Part shown: piece after piece, positions 24,365 through 34,012 of the stretch
Layout: every line of letters starts with the position of its first letter
Numbering within the stretch: position 1 is the stretch's first letter
DNA from: Anaerolineales bacterium
Lineage (GTDB): Bacteria > Chloroflexota > Anaerolineae > Anaerolineales > Villigracilaceae
NCBI GenBank assembly: GCA_025056175.1
Contig: JANWWK010000050.1
Coordinates: 1-42,053, forward strand
Length of the DNA stretch: 42,053 nucleotides
Reading direction: 5' to 3'
Notes under the pieces: model-generated
Told to the model about the DNA's origin: nothing
Database searches by the model: none
Seen by the model: the letters and a program-made list of their open reading frames with translations, nothing else
Translations under genes and position numbers: made by a program

Positions 24365-26164
24365 ATGGATGACCGCGAACTGATTCGAGCGCGCTGGGCT
24401 ACCTTTGCCGCGCTTGTGCTGGTGTTTGGCTTCTACCTTTCAATGCAGGCTCCCTGGGCGCTGTGGGTTTCGGTTGTTATCACGCTTCTGACCGCTGGCC
24501 TGCTCACTGCTGTTCTGGAGTTTTGGCTTCGGCTTTCTCTGCGCCGCGTTGCGCGGCAGACACACGGAGAAGATACCCGTCAGCAGTTACAGGCAGTGCT
24601 TGCGCTACAACATAAATTCCTGCAGGCGCATTCCGAAAAAGACATCCTCGAAGCCGCATTGGAGAATGGACAGAGTATTCTACGTGCAGCGGGCGCATCG
24701 CTCATCCCTCTCGATGAATGGCGACAATCGCTCCCGGCGCTCATTCAGGGACAGGTGCCTTCGGCGGCTTTGCAAACCTGGTCTCAGCGCCTGACCAGCC
24801 CTGAAACCCGTCAGGCGTGTAAGAATTGCACCTCGCGGCATGGCGAACGAGGCTGCCCACTTCTTCCAGCGGAAACACCTTTTTCGGCGTATGTTGAGTG
24901 TTTTTTGCTTCAGAGCGGTGGGCGCGACGTGGGGATTGTGAATTTTTACTTTGATGAAAAGCCTGCCCTTGAGCCGGAAATCCGTCAATATATTGAAGAC
25001 ATTCTGCGACTTACCGGCCAGGCATTGGAAGCTCTACAAAAGCGCAATCAGGAAATTGGGGCATTGCTGTATCTGCAAACTTCGGCAACGCCGCGCTCCG
25101 ACCTTTCGGCCCTGCTTAAAAGCCTGCTGGAGAATATCCGCAAAACTCTGGCGGTTGATTTTGCGTTGCTTTACATTCCAACCGGCCTGCCGGGACAAAT
25201 TCAAACGACACCGCAAGTGTTTTCCTGCACTGATTCTTCCGCTGCCAAACCGCCCACGCTGCCCGATGAATTATTCCTGGAAGGCATCTGGAAGAGCGTT
25301 CTTTCCAGTGGAAACAGCCTTTCGCTTGAAAATGTGGCGCTGAACAAGCGGGAAACCTGGCGCGTTCTGCATGCGGTGCCGCTTATCTGGCAAGACCAGG
25401 GGCCTGAAGGCGTCTTGCTGTTGGGTTCCAATGCCGCACAGTCATTTGCTCAGCGTCATCAGGCTCTGCTCGAAACCCTGGCCGGGCAGGCTGCTCTGTT
25501 GATTCAAAATTCCCGCCTGATGGTACAACTCGAATACCAGGCGGTTGTGGATGAACGCGCCCGCCTGGCGCGCGAAATTCACGATGGTCTGGCACAAACG
25601 CTTGCGTTTCTCAAACTGCAGGCTGCGCAAATGCAAAACTACCTGCTGCGGGGCGAAACCGAGCGGCTTACCCGTACTCTACAAGCCAGTTACCGCACGC
25701 TCTCTGATGCCTACGTGGATGCCCGACAGGCCATCGAAAACCTGCGCCGCGCCCCGTCCGTCAGCCTGACCGATTGGGTAAGGCAGGTTGCCGCCGATTA
25801 CGAACAGGCCACCGGTCAAACGGTCTCGCTCGAGTCCTTCCATGTTTCGGTGGACTATCCGCCCAATGTGCAGGCGCAGTTGATTCGCATCATTCAAGAA
25901 GCGCTCAGCAATGTTCGCAAACATGCCGAAGCTGCCCGCGTTGCGATTCGCGGCTTTCAGACTGCCGAGAGCGTAACCATCGAAGTCAGTGATGATGGAA
26001 AAGGATTCACGCCCGAACAGGTGGATGACCACGCCCGTTTTGGCCTGCGCGGGATGCGTGAGCGCGCCGAGAGCATTGGCGCCGATTTTCAGATTGCCAG
26101 CCGGCCCGGAGCAGGGACGGTGGTTTCTCTGCGCCTGCCCTTGCCGGTGAAGGAGAAACCATGA
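24365..26164 (+). CDS. NarL-type membrane histidine kinase with Cys cluster
   Basis: A 599-residue kinase. Two membrane segments (about residues 10-55) are followed by two GAF-like sensor regions (about 75-225 and 235-390). The HisKA_3 motif LAREIHDGLAQTLAFLKLQ has the phospho-His near 406. The HATPase part contains IIQEALSNVRKHAEA and VSDDGKGF, then FGLRGMRERAESIGA. The first sensor region has Cys at CKNCTSRHGERGC (near 152, 155 and 164). This could hold a metal or an Fe-S cluster, recalling redox-sensing NreB-like kinases, although the spacing differs. Its stop overlaps the regulator gene by ATGA. The neighbouring Bcp gene suggests oxidative stress or oxygen sensing. Confidence 0.87.
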   Translation: MDDRELIRARWATFAALVLVFGFYLSMQAPWALWVSVVITLLTAGLLTAVLEFWLRLSLRRVARQTHGEDTRQQLQAVLALQHKFLQAHSEKDILEAALENGQSILRAAGASLIPLDEWRQSLPALIQGQVPSAALQTWSQRLTSPETRQACKNCTSRHGERGCPLLPAETPFSAYVECFLLQSGGRDVGIVNFYFDEKPALEPEIRQYIEDILRLTGQALEALQKRNQEIGALLYLQTSATPRSDLSALLKSLLENIRKTLAVDFALLYIPTGLPGQIQTTPQVFSCTDSSAAKPPTLPDELFLEGIWKSVLSSGNSLSLENVALNKRETWRVLHAVPLIWQDQGPEGVLLLGSNAAQSFAQRHQALLETLAGQAALLIQNSRLMVQLEYQAVVDERARLAREIHDGLAQTLAFLKLQAAQMQNYLLRGETERLTRTLQASYRTLSDAYVDARQAIENLRRAPSVSLTDWVRQVAADYEQATGQTVSLESFHVSVDYPPNVQAQLIRIIQEALSNVRKHAEAARVAIRGFQTAESVTIEVSDDGKGFTPEQVDDHARFGLRGMRERAESIGADFQIASRPGAGTVVSLRLPLPVKEKP

Positions 26165-26796
26165 ACCGCGTTCGGATTGTCGTCGTAGATGACCATGCCC
26201 TCTTCCGGCGGGGACTCATCAGCCTTCTGGAAGAAATGCCGGAGTTTCATGTGGTAGGCGAGGCCGCCAACGGACAAGAAGCTTTGACGGTGATTGAGCG
26301 CGCCCGCCCCGACATCATCCTGCTCGATATTAACATGCCGGTTCTGGATGGCCTGCAAACGTTAGCGGCCATCCGCAAAAAGGACTCTGCACAAAAGGTC
26401 TTGATGCTCACCATCTCCCAAAACGATGATGACCTGATTGGCGCGATTGTAGCTGGCGCCAACGGTTATGTGCTGAAGAACGCGGAACCGGAAATGCTCA
26501 AAAACACCATTTTACAGGTCTACTCGGGGAATTCGGTTCTCTCCCCCGAAGTGACGGCGCGCGTCTTGCAGGCCGTCCGCCGTTCTCAGAACGACCGCAA
26601 TCGTGGCCTGCTGAGCGAGCGCGAAATTGAAGTGCTGAAATGCCTGGCGCGCGGACAGACGACCGCCCAGATTGCCAGTGTTCTGTTCATTTCCGAAAAC
26701 ACCGTCAAAACCCACATTCGGCACATTTTGGAAAAAATGGAAGTTAACAACCGCGCTGAAGCGGTGGCAAAGGCAGCACAAATGGACCTGCTGTAA
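26161..26796 (+). CDS. NarL/LuxR-type response regulator
   Basis: A 211-residue DNA-binding regulator. The receiver begins VRIVVVDDHALFRRGL (acidic pair at 10-11), has phospho-acceptor Asp56 in IILLDINMP, and continues through MLTISQNDDDLIGAIVAGANGYVLKNA. The C-terminal LuxR-type helix-turn-helix is LSEREIEVLKCLARGQTTAQIASVLFISENTVKTHIRHILEKM. It is the cognate partner of the overlapping kinase. Possible targets are bcp or the cytochrome oxidase genes downstream, on position only. An intrinsic terminator follows immediately. Confidence 0.94.
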   Translation: MNRVRIVVVDDHALFRRGLISLLEEMPEFHVVGEAANGQEALTVIERARPDIILLDINMPVLDGLQTLAAIRKKDSAQKVLMLTISQNDDDLIGAIVAGANGYVLKNAEPEMLKNTILQVYSGNSVLSPEVTARVLQAVRRSQNDRNRGLLSEREIEVLKCLARGQTTAQIASVLFISENTVKTHIRHILEKMEVNNRAEAVAKAAQMDLL

Positions 26797-26826
26797 GGGT
26801 GATGAAGAAATCACCCGCTTTTTTCT
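26797..26826 (+). terminator. Terminator after the regulator gene
   Basis: Stem GGGTGAT (26797-26803) with ATCACCC (26810-26816), then GCTTTTTTCT. It begins right after the TAA stop. Confidence 0.8.
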
Positions 26827-26862
26827 CCGAAATCCCCCCAACGCAACCTGACGCTGACTGAC

Positions 26863-26907
26863 AAAACGGAGATAATTTGGTAAATTATCTCCGTTTTATT
26901 TTGTTTT
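26863..26907. terminator. 16-bp perfect hairpin with T-rich tail before cox genes
   Basis: Arms 26863-26878 and 26882-26897 are perfectly complementary (core CGGAGATAATTT / AAATTATCTCCG) around a GGT loop, followed by ATTTTGTTTT. It could be a second terminator. Alternatively it is a large operator or attenuator for the receiver-like gene 18 bases further on. A terminator already follows the regulator gene, so a second strong one is unusual. Confidence 0.6.
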
Positions 26908-26924
26908 AAGGTGCGAGAGTTTCG

Positions 26925-27287
26925 ATGAGCGATTCCCCTGCCCAAGCCCGGCGCATTCTGATTGTCTCGGCCAATCCGCTCTTTCGTGAAGGCTTGCGAA
27001 AGCTGTATGCGGAACGCTGGGGTGAACAATCGGCAACGGTTCACATGCTTACCACGCTGGAAGAAGCCTTGCCCGCCCTGGAAACACACCCCGACCTGGT
27101 GATTGTAGATTACGATGACAAGGCCATCAACCGCGAGGCATTTATGAGCCGCTTTGTAGCGGGAGAAGCCCCCATGCAGGTGATGCTGGTTTCGTTGCAG
27201 GAATCGGGGCAGGTGGTGGTCTACGACCGCCGCACGATGACCTTTGCTCAGGCTGAACACTGGTTGAGCAATCCCTGGGAGGGATAA
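26925..27287 (+). CDS. Degenerate receiver-domain protein before cox operon
   Basis: A 120-residue single-domain protein that resembles a NarL-type receiver. The start reads RRILIVSANPLFREGLRKLY where NarL proteins have VDDHPLFREGL, so the metal-binding acidic pair is replaced by Ser-Ala. The presumed phospho-acceptor Asp62 (PDLVIVDYDD) is kept. The C-terminal part is short and has no DNA-binding domain. Without the acidic pair, normal Mg-dependent phosphorylation is unlikely, so it may bind partners or sense in another way. It sits between a strong hairpin and coxB, 59 bases upstream of it, and may be co-transcribed with the oxidase. Confidence 0.7.
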   Translation: MSDSPAQARRILIVSANPLFREGLRKLYAERWGEQSATVHMLTTLEEALPALETHPDLVIVDYDDKAINREAFMSRFVAGEAPMQVMLVSLQESGQVVVYDRRTMTFAQAEHWLSNPWEG

Positions 27288-27346
27288 TCTCCCTGCCAGC
27301 AGGAGGCTCACTTCTTTATCGCATTTCCTCCGAGGAGAAACCCCTT

Positions 27347-28375
27347 ATGCAGAATGTGCGTCACTTTGTTATCCTTGCGGTTCTCATCGCCGTTGTTTCA
27401 GTGCTGACCTATTTGGGGTTGGATGCACTGGAATTGATGCCGGTGGCTGCCGCTGCCCAGGCCGCGCCGATTGACTGGCTGATGGACCTGCAAGTCAAAC
27501 TGATTGCCTTCTTCTTTGCGCTCATCGTTGTTCCGCTGGTATATAGCCTGGTGGTTTTTCGGCGCAAGCCCGGCGAAGCGGGCGATGGCGAGCACATCGA
27601 GGGCAGCACTTCGCTCGAAGTCACCTGGACGTTCATCCCCCTGGTCATCGTTGTCGTACTGGGATACATCGGCGCCGACAACCTCGCCCAGGTCAAGCGC
27701 GTGGACCCGCAGGCCGTCGAAATCAAGGTAGTCGGCTATCAATGGGGATGGCGTTTTGAATATCCTGAGGGCTTCGTCTCCAATACGCTGTACTTGCCGG
27801 TGAATAAACAGGCCGTTCTGAAGATGGAGTCCAGCGATGTGCTGCACTCCTTCTGGGTGCCGGAGTTTCGCGTCAAGCACGACCTGGTCCCAGGCCGGGT
27901 GGAAATTTACCGCATCACCCCCACGCTGATTGGAGACTATAAAGTGCGTTGTGCCGAGATTTGTGGCGCTTCGCATGCTTACATGGAATCGCCCATCAAA
28001 GTCATCAGCCAGGAAGAATATACTGCCTGGGTGAATGAACAGGCCGCAATTGCTGCTGCCGAAGCCGCAGCCGCCCTGGCGAACCCCGACCCCAAACGCG
28101 GCGAAAAGCTCTACAACGAAGCCGGGTGCAAAGCCTGTCACTCGATTGATGGCTCCAAAGGCGTTGGCCCGACCTGGAAAGGGTTGTGGGGGTCACAGGT
28201 GCCGCTGGCTGATGGCACGACCGTGCTGGCAGATGAGGCCTATATCACCGAATCCATTCGCAATCCTTCGGCCAAAGTGCATCAGGGCTTTTCTCCTAAT
28301 GCCATGCCCAGTTTTGCTTACCTGAAAGATGGGCAAATTGCTGACCTGATTGAATTCATCAAGACTCTCAAATAG
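27347..28375 (+). CDS. coxB: Cytochrome c oxidase subunit II fused to cytochrome c
   Basis: Subunit II of a caa3-type oxidase, 342 residues. An N-terminal hydrophobic segment (7-27) and two membrane helices (about 46-70 and 93-112) lead to the periplasm-facing cupredoxin domain. The CuA ligands are all visible: His167, Cys202, Glu204, Cys206, His210 and Met213. After an Ala-rich linker (232-246) comes a cytochrome c domain with haem site CKACH (261-265) and likely axial Met320. It accepts electrons and passes them to subunit I. The SD GAGGAG lies upstream, and the coxA gene starts 14 bases after its stop. Confidence 0.96.
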   Translation: MQNVRHFVILAVLIAVVSVLTYLGLDALELMPVAAAAQAAPIDWLMDLQVKLIAFFFALIVVPLVYSLVVFRRKPGEAGDGEHIEGSTSLEVTWTFIPLVIVVVLGYIGADNLAQVKRVDPQAVEIKVVGYQWGWRFEYPEGFVSNTLYLPVNKQAVLKMESSDVLHSFWVPEFRVKHDLVPGRVEIYRITPTLIGDYKVRCAEICGASHAYMESPIKVISQEEYTAWVNEQAAIAAAEAAAALANPDPKRGEKLYNEAGCKACHSIDGSKGVGPTWKGLWGSQVPLADGTTVLADEAYITESIRNPSAKVHQGFSPNAMPSFAYLKDGQIADLIEFIKTLK

Positions 28376-28389
28376 CGGGAGGATGAAGC

Positions 28390-30450
<2,061 letters not shown>

Positions 30451-30465
30451 TTCGGGAGGCCCTCT

Positions 30466-31257
30466 GTGACTCACGCTCACACCTCGCAACATTCCACGCA
30501 CGTTTCCAAAGACGCGCTTTTTCAGGGAGTGGTCATCTTCGTCCTGTTGGCCTTCCTCACCGCCGTCGAGTTTTTCATCGCTATCACCAACGCTTCGGTC
30601 TTGCTTCTTTCGGTGGCGGCCTTGCTCAAGGTCGGACTGGTCGTCTACTACTACATGCACGTCTACAAACTACTCGAAGACGATGACGAACACGACCACA
30701 CCAGTTTTGCCTGGAAACTGGCGACCAACCGTCTCGGCCTGTGGCTGTTCCTGCTCTCCGACGCTTTCGTCTTTGGCGGCATGTTCGTGGCACGTTTCAA
30801 TTTGCTCGGATTCACCCGCCCGCACCTGAATCAGGAACTTGGCCTGGTTGTCACTTCGGCGCTCCTGGTTTCCTCGTTCTTCATGAATCGCGGTGAAACG
30901 CAGATGGCGCTCGGTGATCGCAAGGGCTTTCTCATCAGCACCAGCATCACCTTCCTGCTGGGGCTGGCCTTCCTGCTCGGCGTGGTGTTCGTAGAATGGC
31001 CGGAAGCCATCCATGAAGGTCTCACTGTAGATGGCAGCGCCGCCGGGGGCATCTTCTTCCTGATGACCGGTATGCATGCGTTTCACGTTCTGACCGGCCT
31101 GATTTTCCTGCTGGTCATCCTTCGGAATGGGTGGCTCGGCCTCTACACGCCCGAACGACATTGGGCGGTGGAAGCGGCGGCGGTTTACTGGCACTTTGTG
31201 GATGTGGTCTGGATTTTCTACTACCCCGCTTTGTATTTGATTGGAAAAGCAATTTAG
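30466..31257 (+). CDS. coxC: Fused cytochrome oxidase subunits IV and III
   Basis: A 263-residue membrane protein starting with GTG behind the SD GGGAGG. Residues about 17-75 match small caa3 subunit IV in style: FFIAITNASVLLLSVAALLKVGLVVYYYMHV. After an acidic His-rich link (DDDEHDHTS) comes a subunit III body: NRLGLWLFLLSDAFVFGGMF, then FLMTGMHAFHVLTGLIFL, and WHFVDVVWIFYYPALYL at the end, all family hallmarks. Subunit IV and III are separate genes in many oxidases; here they are one polypeptide. It stabilises the core enzyme and is part of the same operon. Confidence 0.9.
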   Translation: MTHAHTSQHSTHVSKDALFQGVVIFVLLAFLTAVEFFIAITNASVLLLSVAALLKVGLVVYYYMHVYKLLEDDDEHDHTSFAWKLATNRLGLWLFLLSDAFVFGGMFVARFNLLGFTRPHLNQELGLVVTSALLVSSFFMNRGETQMALGDRKGFLISTSITFLLGLAFLLGVVFVEWPEAIHEGLTVDGSAAGGIFFLMTGMHAFHVLTGLIFLLVILRNGWLGLYTPERHWAVEAAAVYWHFVDVVWIFYYPALYLIGKAI

Positions 31258-31291
31258 TCGAGCGAGTCTTTGACTTGCTTGTGTGTTCTCT

Positions 31292-31807
31292 ATGCAACAG
31301 CAAATTCTTCGGCGCGTCCTGCTCTGGCTTGGCATTGGCATTCTTCTGGCGGTTGCTCTCAACGAAGGCAGTTTCTTTTTTCTGCGCAGCGAGGCAGGGC
31401 GCGCCCCGCGCGCCATCGAACTACTCATCCCCGCCGGCACGGCGGAACGTATGGCGCGCGGTGAGGCCAGCCCCGAAATTCCGGCAGATATGGTGTTTGT
31501 CATCGGGGATACGCTGGTTGTCCGCAACGAAGATAGCGTAGCCCATCGGCTGGGGCCGCTCTTTGTACCGGCCGGCACCTCCGCCAGCATGAAGCTTGAC
31601 CGTGCCGAAAATTTCATCTTCGAGTGTTCCTTTCAACCTTCTAACTATTTTGGCCTGGATGTGCGTGAACCTGTGACATGGGAAACCCGCATCTACGGCA
31701 TTCTGTTTGCGGGTGTGCCGCTCGGCCTGCTCCTTTCGCTCTATAGTTTTCTTATCTGGCCGCTGCGTCCCTCCGCTGACGGGAGCAAGGCGGGGAGGAA
31801 GGAATGA
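31292..31807 (+). CDS. Membrane-anchored cupredoxin-like protein in cox operon
   Basis: A 171-residue protein with an N-terminal membrane helix (about 7-28) and a C-terminal one (about 138-158). The domain between looks like a small beta-sandwich. It contains DMVFVIGDTLVVRNEDSVAHRLGPLFVPAGTSASMKL, the style of a cupredoxin in which VAHR would carry the first His ligand. The usual later Cys-His-Met set is incomplete: CSFQPSNYFGL has a Cys but no clear His or Met. It may be a copper-free structural or assembly protein. An alternative GTG start at 31283 would add three residues. Its stop overlaps the SURF1 start by ATGA. Confidence 0.65.
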   Translation: MQQQILRRVLLWLGIGILLAVALNEGSFFFLRSEAGRAPRAIELLIPAGTAERMARGEASPEIPADMVFVIGDTLVVRNEDSVAHRLGPLFVPAGTSASMKLDRAENFIFECSFQPSNYFGLDVREPVTWETRIYGILFAGVPLGLLLSLYSFLIWPLRPSADGSKAGRKE

Positions 31808-32547
31808 ACCTGCTCCTTGCCATGTTCAGCCGAAAATGGTGGTTCACCACCCTGCTGGTGCTTCTTGGTTCGGCGGTGTGCGTTCGCCTGGGAATCTGGC
31901 AGCTTGACCGACTGGAACAACGCCGTGCATTCAACGCGCACTACCTGGCGATGACCGCCCTGCCTCCGCTCGATTTGAACGCCGTTCCCCGCGAAGACCT
32001 GACCCGCATGGAATACCGCGCCGTGACCGTGACCGGCGTCTTCGACTTCGACCATCAGGTCGCTCTTCGTAACCGATACTATCAAAACGAATATGGCTAT
32101 CACCTGCTCACGCCCCTGGTTATGGCCGACGGGAGCGCGGTTCTGGTCGAACGTGGCTGGATTCCCGCCCAGGGCAACGCCGCGCCTGCTGACTGGCGCA
32201 AATATGACCAGCCGGGCGAGCAAACCATCAGCGGAATCATTCGTTTGGGTCAAACCAAACCAGATGTCGGCGGGGTGCCAGACCCGGAACTGGCTGAAGG
32301 TCAGAACCGTCTCGATTTTTGGAACATCGTCAACCTGGAGCGAATCTCCCTCCAAACCCCCTACCCGCTGCTGCCGGTTTTCATCCAACCCAATCCCGAT
32401 GACGCCCGCGGCGCGCCGCCCTACCCCTACCAGCCGGAAATCGAAATCACAGAAGGCCCACACTTCGGTTACGCCCTGCAATGGTTCACCTTCGCCTCGA
32501 TTTTGTTCTTTGGTTATCCCTTTTACCTGCGGAAAGCAGCACTCTAA
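31804..32547 (+). CDS. SURF1 family oxidase assembly protein
   Basis: A 247-residue protein needed for cytochrome oxidase assembly, probably by helping haem A insertion. The N-terminal membrane helix is WWFTTLLVLLGSAVCVRLGIWQLDRLEQRRAFN, the last part being the family signature GxWQxxRxxxK/R. A soluble loop follows with YRAVTVTGVFDFDHQVALRNR and VLVERGWIPA, and a C-terminal helix ends HFGYALQWFTFASILFFGYPFYLRK, also typical. It overlaps the cupredoxin-like gene by ATGA and precedes the haem synthesis fusion. Confidence 0.93.
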   Translation: MNLLLAMFSRKWWFTTLLVLLGSAVCVRLGIWQLDRLEQRRAFNAHYLAMTALPPLDLNAVPREDLTRMEYRAVTVTGVFDFDHQVALRNRYYQNEYGYHLLTPLVMADGSAVLVERGWIPAQGNAAPADWRKYDQPGEQTISGIIRLGQTKPDVGGVPDPELAEGQNRLDFWNIVNLERISLQTPYPLLPVFIQPNPDDARGAPPYPYQPEIEITEGPHFGYALQWFTFASILFFGYPFYLRKAAL

Positions 32548-32561
32548 GCCGTTTTACCGAA

Positions 32562-32577
32562 CGGTGGACATCCACCG
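32562..32577. other. Tight palindrome before haem synthase fusion
   Basis: CGGTGGA (32562-32568) and TCCACCG (32571-32577) are perfect complements with a two-base centre, between SURF1 and the haem synthase gene. It may be a protein site or a processing hairpin; nothing else supports it. Confidence 0.3.
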
Positions 32578-32605
32578 GAAGCCCTGTTTATCCTCTGGAG
32601 TTATG

Positions 32606-33919
32606 ATGAAATTCTCTCTCTCCACCTCGTTTGCCAAACTGACGCTCTTTACCCTGCTTGCGGTTGTCTTGTTGACTGCTGGGGGGCGGATGCTGGCCCA
32701 AACTGGCCTGAATGCGGATTGTGTCTGGCCGCTTTGCTTGCCGGGCAGTCTCTCCGCGGCGGCGCAGTTGTTTCATCGTCTGTCTGCGGGGGCTTCCGCT
32801 GTTCTCATGCTCGCCCTGCTTTTCCATGCCTGGCGTACCCAGCGCGACCATCGCCTGCTCTTGCCCTTGACTACCGTCACCGTTACGCTGTTCTTCGCGC
32901 AGGCTTTTGTCGGCGCGATTCTTGTCACCCGCGGCTTTCCGCTTCATTTGCAGGTCATGCACGCTCTCACGGCGTTGGCAGTGTGGGTGTTGCTCTGCGC
33001 CTTGACTCTGGCTGCCGGCCTCTATGCCCGTGATGCCGTAGCGTTTCCTCCGCTTGACCTGCGTCAACGCCTGCACGACTTTTTTATTCTGACCAAACCG
33101 GTCATTGTTTTGCTCCTGCTCGTGACCACCTTTGCCGGAATGGTGGCGGGCGCTAAAGCCTGGCCTTCGTTTTCCCTCGCATTTTGGACATTGCTCGGTG
33201 GTGCGCTGGCGGCGGGCGGCTCTGGCGCCATCAACCAGTACATTGACCGTGACCTGGATAAAAACATGCAGCGCACAGCCAGACGTCCCCTGGCCGCTGG
33301 ACGTATGACCCCTGCCGAAGGACTTTCGTTTGGGTTGGGTCTTTCCATCGTCAGCTTCTACATCATGGCTGGGCTGGTCAACCTGCTGGCTGCCTTCTTG
33401 ACTCTGGCGGGCATTCTTTACTACGTCGTTTTGTATTCCATGCTCCTGAAAAAAGCCACCGTGCAGAATATCGTCATTGGCGGCGGAGCAGGTGCCATAC
33501 CGCCGCTGGTGGGATGGGCTGCTGCCACTGGCACGCTCTCTCTGCCGGCGCTCATCCTGTTCCTGATAATTTTCATGTGGACCCCGCCGCATTTCTGGGC
33601 ATTGGCTATCGTTCGCCGCAAGGACTACGAACGTGCGGGCGTTCCCATGCTGCCGGTTATTCGCGGTGAAGCCGAAACCCGCAAACAGGTTCTGATTTAC
33701 ACCATTGAACTGGTGGCTGTGACCTTTCTGCTCCCGCTGATTGGCTACACCGGCACGGTTTACCTGCTTTCTGCCGCCTTGCTTGGGGGAATCTTGCTGT
33801 ATTACGCCTGGAGAGTATACAAACACGATGGCAACAAAGTTGCCTGGAGCATGTACCGTTACTCCAGCATGTATCTGGCTTTTCTCTTCCTGGCGTTGAT
33901 GGTGGATGCCTTGATATAA
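32606..33919 (+). CDS. ctaB: Half-size haem A synthase fused to haem O synthase
   Basis: A 437-residue fusion. Residues 1-145 hold four membrane helices like the first half of CtaA. Cys39 and Cys44 (DCVWPLC) correspond to the CtaA loop cysteine pair. His57, His74, His114 and His119 lie in helices, including FHRLSA and LHLQVMHAL. From about 155 the protein is CtaB, the farnesyltransferase that turns haem B into haem O. Its motif NQYIDRDLDKNMQRTARRPL has the Asp-rich site, and RRKDYERAGVPMLP the second one; about nine helices follow. Full-length CtaA has eight helices, so this is half. Start 32606 has the SD CTGGAG at good spacing; ATG 32603 is also possible. Confidence 0.85.
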   Translation: MKFSLSTSFAKLTLFTLLAVVLLTAGGRMLAQTGLNADCVWPLCLPGSLSAAAQLFHRLSAGASAVLMLALLFHAWRTQRDHRLLLPLTTVTVTLFFAQAFVGAILVTRGFPLHLQVMHALTALAVWVLLCALTLAAGLYARDAVAFPPLDLRQRLHDFFILTKPVIVLLLLVTTFAGMVAGAKAWPSFSLAFWTLLGGALAAGGSGAINQYIDRDLDKNMQRTARRPLAAGRMTPAEGLSFGLGLSIVSFYIMAGLVNLLAAFLTLAGILYYVVLYSMLLKKATVQNIVIGGGAGAIPPLVGWAAATGTLSLPALILFLIIFMWTPPHFWALAIVRRKDYERAGVPMLPVIRGEAETRKQVLIYTIELVAVTFLLPLIGYTGTVYLLSAALLGGILLYYAWRVYKHDGNKVAWSMYRYSSMYLAFLFLALMVDALI

Positions 33920-33944
33920 GGTCCACAACATTAGAATTGAATCA

Positions 33945-33956
33945 GACCAATCGGTC
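33945..33956. promoter_or_regulatory. Operator-like site upstream of ABC operon
   Basis: GACCAATCGGTC carries inverted arms GACC/GGTC, in the style of TetR-family sites. It lies 30 bases before the -10 box at 33986. No TetR gene is in the window. Confidence 0.35.
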
Positions 33957-33985
33957 GGTTTTGCACTTAAATCCCACCTTGGGGG

Positions 33986-33991
33986 TACAAT
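33986..33991 (+). promoter_or_regulatory. -10 box for ABC transporter operon
   Basis: TACAAT, 22 bases before the ATG at 34013. The SD GAGG is at 34003-34006. A -35 candidate TTGCAC (33961-33966) has a 19-base spacer. Confidence 0.45.
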
Positions 33992-34012
33992 ACAGCCCGG
34001 TTGAGGCCTTTT

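Noticed and set aside
32093-32605. N-terminal extension of the haem synthase frame
   Set aside because: It overlaps the SURF1 gene in another frame and has no SD. The CtaA-like part begins at 32603/32606.
32588-33931. A 447-codon minus-strand frame rich in Gln, Arg and His
   Set aside because: It is antisense to the CtaA-CtaB fusion. Its composition is typical of a shadow of membrane-protein coding sequence.
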